45,342 bases of DNA from Acidimicrobiaceae bacterium (GTDB taxonomy: Bacteria > Actinomycetota > Acidimicrobiia > Acidimicrobiales > RAAP-2): NCBI GenBank assembly GCA_003138855.1, contig PLHF01000063.1:1-45342 (forward strand), written 5' to 3'. Below are positions 41,777 through 45,342 of this stretch, piece after piece. The notes beneath the pieces were generated by a model. The model did not search any database. It worked only from the letters and a program-made list of their open reading frames with translations, and was not told the origin of the DNA. Both the position numbers and the translations under genes were made by a program. Each line of letters opens with the position of its first letter. Position 1 is the first letter of the stretch.

Positions 41777-44125
41777 TCAGATGGGCGCCGTCGTGCCCTC
41801 GTACTCTTCGATGAGCAACCTCGCTCCGTGGCCGTCGAGGCGACGGCCCAGCAGATTGCCCTGGGCGTAGTCGCAGCCGAGCCTGATCAACTGCTCGAGC
41901 TGCTTCTCGTGCTCGATCCCCTCGGCCGCGACGCCCAGATGCAGGCTCCGGGCCAATGCGATGATCGCGGTCACCAGCGCCGAACTGCCGGACTCCGGCA
42001 CGTCGAGGGCATCGATGAACGACTTGTCGATCTTGAGCACGTCGACCGGAAAGCGCTGCAGATGGCTGAGTGAGGAGTAGCCGGTGCCGAAATCGTCCAC
42101 CGCGATCTGCATGCCGATGGCCCTGAGCTCGGAGAGTGCGGCAGTGGCCTGTTCCGGGTTGTCCATCAGGACGCTCTCGGTGATCTCGAGGACGAGCTGC
42201 TCCGGGGCGATGCCGGAGAGGGCCAGAGCGGTGCGGACATCGTCGACCAGATAGGGGGAGACCAACTGGCGCCTCGAGAGATTGACGGCCAGGGTGAGGT
42301 GATCGCAGGTGAGCGAGGTCCACTCGGCCAGCCGCTCGCAGGCCTCGACCAACACCCATCGGCCCAACGGGACGATGAAGCCCGTCTCCTCGGCGACAGA
42401 GATGAAATCGAGAGGGGCGACCAGTCCCCTGGCGGGATGTTGCCACCGCACGAGTGCCTCGAAACCCCGCAGGCGCCTGTCACCGAGGGAAAAGATCGGT
42501 TGGTAGTCGAGGAAGAACTCGGAACGCTCGAGTGACCCGCGGAACCCGCCGGTCAGCTCGAGGCGCTCGAGCAGCCGCGAGCGCATCGACGATTCGAACA
42601 CTTCGACACGGTTCTTCCCGTTCGCCTTCGCCTCGTACATGGCTGCGTCGGCTTCGCTGATCAGCCGATCGGCGGGTGTGGTGGAGTCGGCGATGGCCAC
42701 CCCGACGCTGATGGAGACACCTGCCTGGTTGCCCTCGTATTCGAGGGCCTCCTGGAGGACCGAGACGATCCGGTGTGCGAAGGTCAGTGCCGCTTCCGGG
42801 CTCTCGACATCGACCATCAGGACGGCGAACTCGTCGCCCCCGAACCGGGCCACGGTGTCACCGGGCCGGACGATCGACTCCAAGAGCGCGCCGGTCTTCA
42901 CCAGCACGGAGTCACCGACGTGGTGGCCGAGGGTGTCGTTCACCGTCTTGAACCCGTCGAGGTCACCGAAGCAGAGCGCCACCGATTTGCCGGAACGGGC
43001 CATGGAGACCAGGGCGTGCTCCACGCGGTCGTGGAGCAGGGCGCGGTTGGCCAGGCCGGTCAGCCCGTCGTGGAAGGCCAGGTACCGCAGCTCGGCCTCG
43101 AGCTCGTCCCGCTGCAGGTGCGATGCCTCGAGGGCATCGACGTGCTTCTCGATCTCGAGGTTCTGGCGGCTGATCCGCTCGATGAGCCACATCATCCGGA
43201 GATAGACCAGCGCGAAGACGGCAACACAGAGGCCCGCGATCATCGGGACGTTGACCGAGACGCCGAGGCAGCTGGTGATGACCAGGATCGCCGGTGGAAT
43301 GAACCCGGCCAGTGCCACGATGGGCATCCGGCGTCGGCTGGCCGCGTCCCGCTCCGCGCTGATGGCATCGGCATCGGCGGCCTCGGGGGTTCCGCCGGCG
43401 ATGGAAGGATGGAGCGCGGCCACTCCGATCAGCACGTACTCGGCGAGGAAGAGGCCGTCCACCGCATTGCCGGTGGCGTAGCTGTTGTGCAGGACGAGGA
43501 GGTCGAAACCGAAGTCGGCGACGAACTCCGTGATGAGGGCGGCCGCGATGAGCTTGTGGAACGGAGCCCTCGAAACTCCGAACAGCAGGGAGCGGCACAC
43601 GATGAAGATCAACGCGATGTCCATGATCGGATAGGCCAGGATGACCAGCTTGCCGAAAGTGGTGAGCGACGTGTCGTGGACGTACGAGTTCATCAGGAAG
43701 TGCCAGAGGAGGGCCAGGGCACCCAATGCGACGATGGCGGAATCGGCGTAGTCCTCTCTCCGGTACGAGCGGTTGGGGCTGCGGGTGAGCCTCAGCACAC
43801 CTGCGAAGAGGAAGGGGTATCCGGCCAGGTAGAGAGCGTCGCAGACCGATGGGAACGGTACGGTTTCGTGGAGGGCGAGGAGGTAGTAGTTGTTGACGTC
43901 GTCACCCAGGGTGAGGCACAGCCCGCCGAGTGCCAGGAGGTACCAGGCCAGTCGGTCGCTGGGGCGGTGCACTCTGACGCCGATCAGGATGCACACCACC
44001 GAGGCGGTTCCGATCGCCGAGTAGAGGGCGTCCTGCCAGGCGGCACTGGGGAGGGCGAAGTACCCCGCGACGGCGGCCATGCCGCCGGCCAGGGTGTACT
44101 TCCACCCGTTCGACTTCAGGTTCAT
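41777..44125 (-). CDS. membrane GGDEF-EAL c-di-GMP signalling protein
   Basis: This is a 782-residue protein. About eight to ten hydrophobic segments fill residues 1-300. A short coiled coil (ISRQNLEIEKHVDALEASHL) links to a GGDEF domain that has LTGLANRALLHDR, the active motif FGGDEF and the inhibition site RPGD five residues before it. The EAL domain has FEALVRWQHP, NLSRRQL, LEITESVL, VDDFGTGYSS, LKIDKSFI and AAEGIE, so the main phosphodiesterase residues appear present. The final loop (GNLLGRRL) lacks the usual proline. It may make and break c-di-GMP. Confidence 0.92.
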   Translation of the reverse strand: MNLKSNGWKYTLAGGMAAVAGYFALPSAAWQDALYSAIGTASVVCILIGVRVHRPSDRLAWYLLALGGLCLTLGDDVNNYYLLALHETVPFPSVCDALYLAGYPFLFAGVLRLTRSPNRSYRREDYADSAIVALGALALLWHFLMNSYVHDTSLTTFGKLVILAYPIMDIALIFIVCRSLLFGVSRAPFHKLIAAALITEFVADFGFDLLVLHNSYATGNAVDGLFLAEYVLIGVAALHPSIAGGTPEAADADAISAERDAASRRRMPIVALAGFIPPAILVITSCLGVSVNVPMIAGLCVAVFALVYLRMMWLIERISRQNLEIEKHVDALEASHLQRDELEAELRYLAFHDGLTGLANRALLHDRVEHALVSMARSGKSVALCFGDLDGFKTVNDTLGHHVGDSVLVKTGALLESIVRPGDTVARFGGDEFAVLMVDVESPEAALTFAHRIVSVLQEALEYEGNQAGVSISVGVAIADSTTPADRLISEADAAMYEAKANGKNRVEVFESSMRSRLLERLELTGGFRGSLERSEFFLDYQPIFSLGDRRLRGFEALVRWQHPARGLVAPLDFISVAEETGFIVPLGRWVLVEACERLAEWTSLTCDHLTLAVNLSRRQLVSPYLVDDVRTALALSGIAPEQLVLEITESVLMDNPEQATAALSELRAIGMQIAVDDFGTGYSSLSHLQRFPVDVLKIDKSFIDALDVPESGSSALVTAIIALARSLHLGVAAEGIEHEKQLEQLIRLGCDYAQGNLLGRRLDGHGARLLIEEYEGTTAPI

Positions 44126-44264
44126 TCGGCCACCCCGCACTGCTCCTTGCCTTCCTATCGGCCCCGACTCGCGCCCGGTTGAGCCGCAATCGACCACCAG
44201 GGGAGCCCTGTTCAGGTGAGCGCCTCCGCCCAGCGGGCGGTGCGCACGCTACGGTGTCCTTCCG

Positions 44265-45086
44265 ATGGCGACCATCCTCGACAAGCAGAAGACCGTCGAC
44301 CTGCTCCGACACGAGTTCGCCGCCATCGCCGAGCTGTGTGCGACGTGTTCCGACGAGCAGTGGGACACCCCGACCTGCCTCCCCGGTTGGACGGTGCGGG
44401 ACGTCGTGAGCCATGTGATCGGCACCGAGTCCATGCTGTCCGGCATCCAGCCTCCGGTCGTAGACATCTCTCGTCTCACCCACATGCAGAACCCCATCGC
44501 CGAGGCCAACGAGGTCTGGGTCGAGTCGATGCGCACGCTCGATGGGACGGAGCTGTGCGCCCGGTTCGAGGAGATCACGACGGGGCGGCTGGCTGCCCTC
44601 GACGCCATGACCCAGGAGGAGTTCGATGCCCCGTCGTGGACCCCGGCCGGCAACGACGAGACCTACGGGCGGTTCATGCGGATCCGGCACTATGACTGCT
44701 ACCTCCACGAGCACGACATCCGGGCGGCACTGGGAATCGCGCCGCGCCCGGACGTCGAGGACATCTCCTCCGCACTGGACGAAGTCGCCACCGGCCTCGG
44801 GTACATCGTGGGACGAAGGGCGCGGATGCCCGACGGGTCTCGGGTGCGCATCGACCTGACCGGCCCGGTGCCCGCCACCTACCTGGTCGCGGTCGAGGGA
44901 CGGGCCAACGTCGTCGCTTCCTTCGACGGTCCTCCGTCCGTGGGTCTCGAGATGCCGGCCATGCTCTTCCTGCGGCTGACCGGGGGTCGCCACGACGACG
45001 GACCCCTTCCCGACGAGGAGATCCGCTACACCGGCGACCGGGTACTGGGTGAGCAGCTGGTGGCCAATCTGGCCTTCACCATCTGA
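44265..45086 (+). CDS. maleylpyruvate-isomerase-family mycothiol-dependent enzyme
   Basis: This is a 273-residue DinB-like fold protein. The N-terminal domain has LPGWTVRDVVSHVIGTE with the metal His (His50). The other ligands are expected in RHYDCYLHEHDIRAAL; His148 is at the family position, and Asp144 replaces the usual Glu. The C-terminal domain has DLTGPVPATYLVAVEG and LFLRLTGGR. Members use mycothiol for isomerisation or for conjugation of electrophiles; the substrate is unknown. It is divergent from the GGDEF-EAL gene (about 140 bases). Confidence 0.82.
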   Translation: MATILDKQKTVDLLRHEFAAIAELCATCSDEQWDTPTCLPGWTVRDVVSHVIGTESMLSGIQPPVVDISRLTHMQNPIAEANEVWVESMRTLDGTELCARFEEITTGRLAALDAMTQEEFDAPSWTPAGNDETYGRFMRIRHYDCYLHEHDIRAALGIAPRPDVEDISSALDEVATGLGYIVGRRARMPDGSRVRIDLTGPVPATYLVAVEGRANVVASFDGPPSVGLEMPAMLFLRLTGGRHDDGPLPDEEIRYTGDRVLGEQLVANLAFTI

Positions 45087-45195
45087 ATCGGACTGCACCG
45101 AACCTGGCTGCCCGGTGGCGGTCGGCACCGGGCCGATCCGGCCCCCGCCTCACCAGGGCCCGTGCACCGGAACGTGCCCGGCCGGGCCCGACCGG

Positions 45196-45342
45196 TCACG
45201 TGGCGGGTTCGCCGCCGGCCAGGGCGGCCAGCTCCGGGCCCGAGAGCCGGTAGCCGGTCCATTCGTCCATGGGCTCGGCCCCCAGCGACCGGTAGAAGCG
45301 CAGCGCGGGCTCGTTCCAATCGAGCACCGACCAGTCGATACG
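45196..45342 (-). CDS. GNAT N-acetyltransferase, C-terminal part (runs off window)
   Basis: The last 48 residues only are present: WSVLDWNEPALRFYRSLGAE then PMDEWTGYRLSGPELAALAG. The W-N-x-P-A-x-x-F-Y-x-x-L-G-A motif is the acetyl-CoA-side helix of GNAT enzymes, and the E-W-x-x-Y-R-L-x-G end is like the polyamine (SAT) type. The start is beyond the right edge. It converges on the mycothiol-dependent-type gene, about 110 bases from its stop. Confidence 0.82.
   Translation of the reverse strand, partial: RIDWSVLDWNEPALRFYRSLGAEPMDEWTGYRLSGPELAALAGGEPAT

Overview
The window looks like chromosomal DNA of a very G+C-rich actinobacterium, most likely an acidimicrobial-type lineage (class Acidimicrobiia or near it). 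This rests on strong G/C third-position use and frequent GTG starts. It also rests on mycothiol enzymes (mycothiol S-conjugate amidase at 17286-18191, a second LmbE/PIG-L deacetylase at 27460-28314, a mycothiol-dependent isomerase-family protein at 44265-45086), several F420/flavin LLM oxidoreductases, a CYP142-type P450, and an actinobacterial PspA/PspAA/PspAB module. The lineage is an inference; no marker gene here fixes it.

Left part (1-14.5 kb). A small helix-turn-helix-like protein is followed by the comM(yifB)-dprA pair and a convergent pilin-like protein. Then come an LLM oxidoreductase, a wrecked monooxygenase-like gene, a divergent F420 PPOX protein / dienelactone hydrolase pair, and endonuclease IV. 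A zinc-uptake locus follows: a Zur-box-like palindrome, the remnant of a znuA gene, an ATPase, two permeases and a Zur-type repressor. After it, fumC, a CYP142-like P450 and a pterin-4a-carbinolamine dehydratase are tightly packed.

Middle part (14.5-35 kb). On the minus strand lies a four-gene envelope-stress operon, pspA-pspAA-htpX-pspAB. Next are mca, an SCP2 protein, an unknown membrane-anchored protein, a YdjC-type deacetylase, two LLM oxidoreductases flanking purE, and a minus-strand run of alpha/beta hydrolase, RecB-like nuclease, PAP2 phosphatase and DsbA-like protein. Then follow DedA, a small unknown protein, a PIG-L deacetylase with a coupled 56-residue partner, a membrane diguanylate cyclase, an EmrB/QacA-type exporter, a gene remnant, a PH-like protein, a seven-repeat cysteine-paired lipoprotein, YceI and CsbD.

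Right part (35-45.3 kb). A gene-poor 0.8-kb stretch carries a perfect 19-bp inverted repeat. It is followed by a small membrane protein, a broken GDT1/UPF0016 transporter gene ending beside tRNA-Gly(TCC), a nitroreductase, a TrmA/RlmD-type RNA methyltransferase, a lipoprotein, two adjacent broken genes (an LLM oxidoreductase and an unnamed helical protein), a GGDEF-EAL membrane protein, a mycothiol-dependent-type enzyme, and the C-terminal end of a GNAT acetyltransferase running off the window.

The most striking theme is gene decay. Six loci (5229, 8044, 31858, 36084, 39733 and 40588) show stops, frameshifts or missing ends inside otherwise recognisable proteins, three of them within 36-41.7 kb. 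I saw no CRISPR array, rRNA, intact insertion sequence, prophage or secondary-metabolite cluster. All family names are from reading the sequence; no database search was run.
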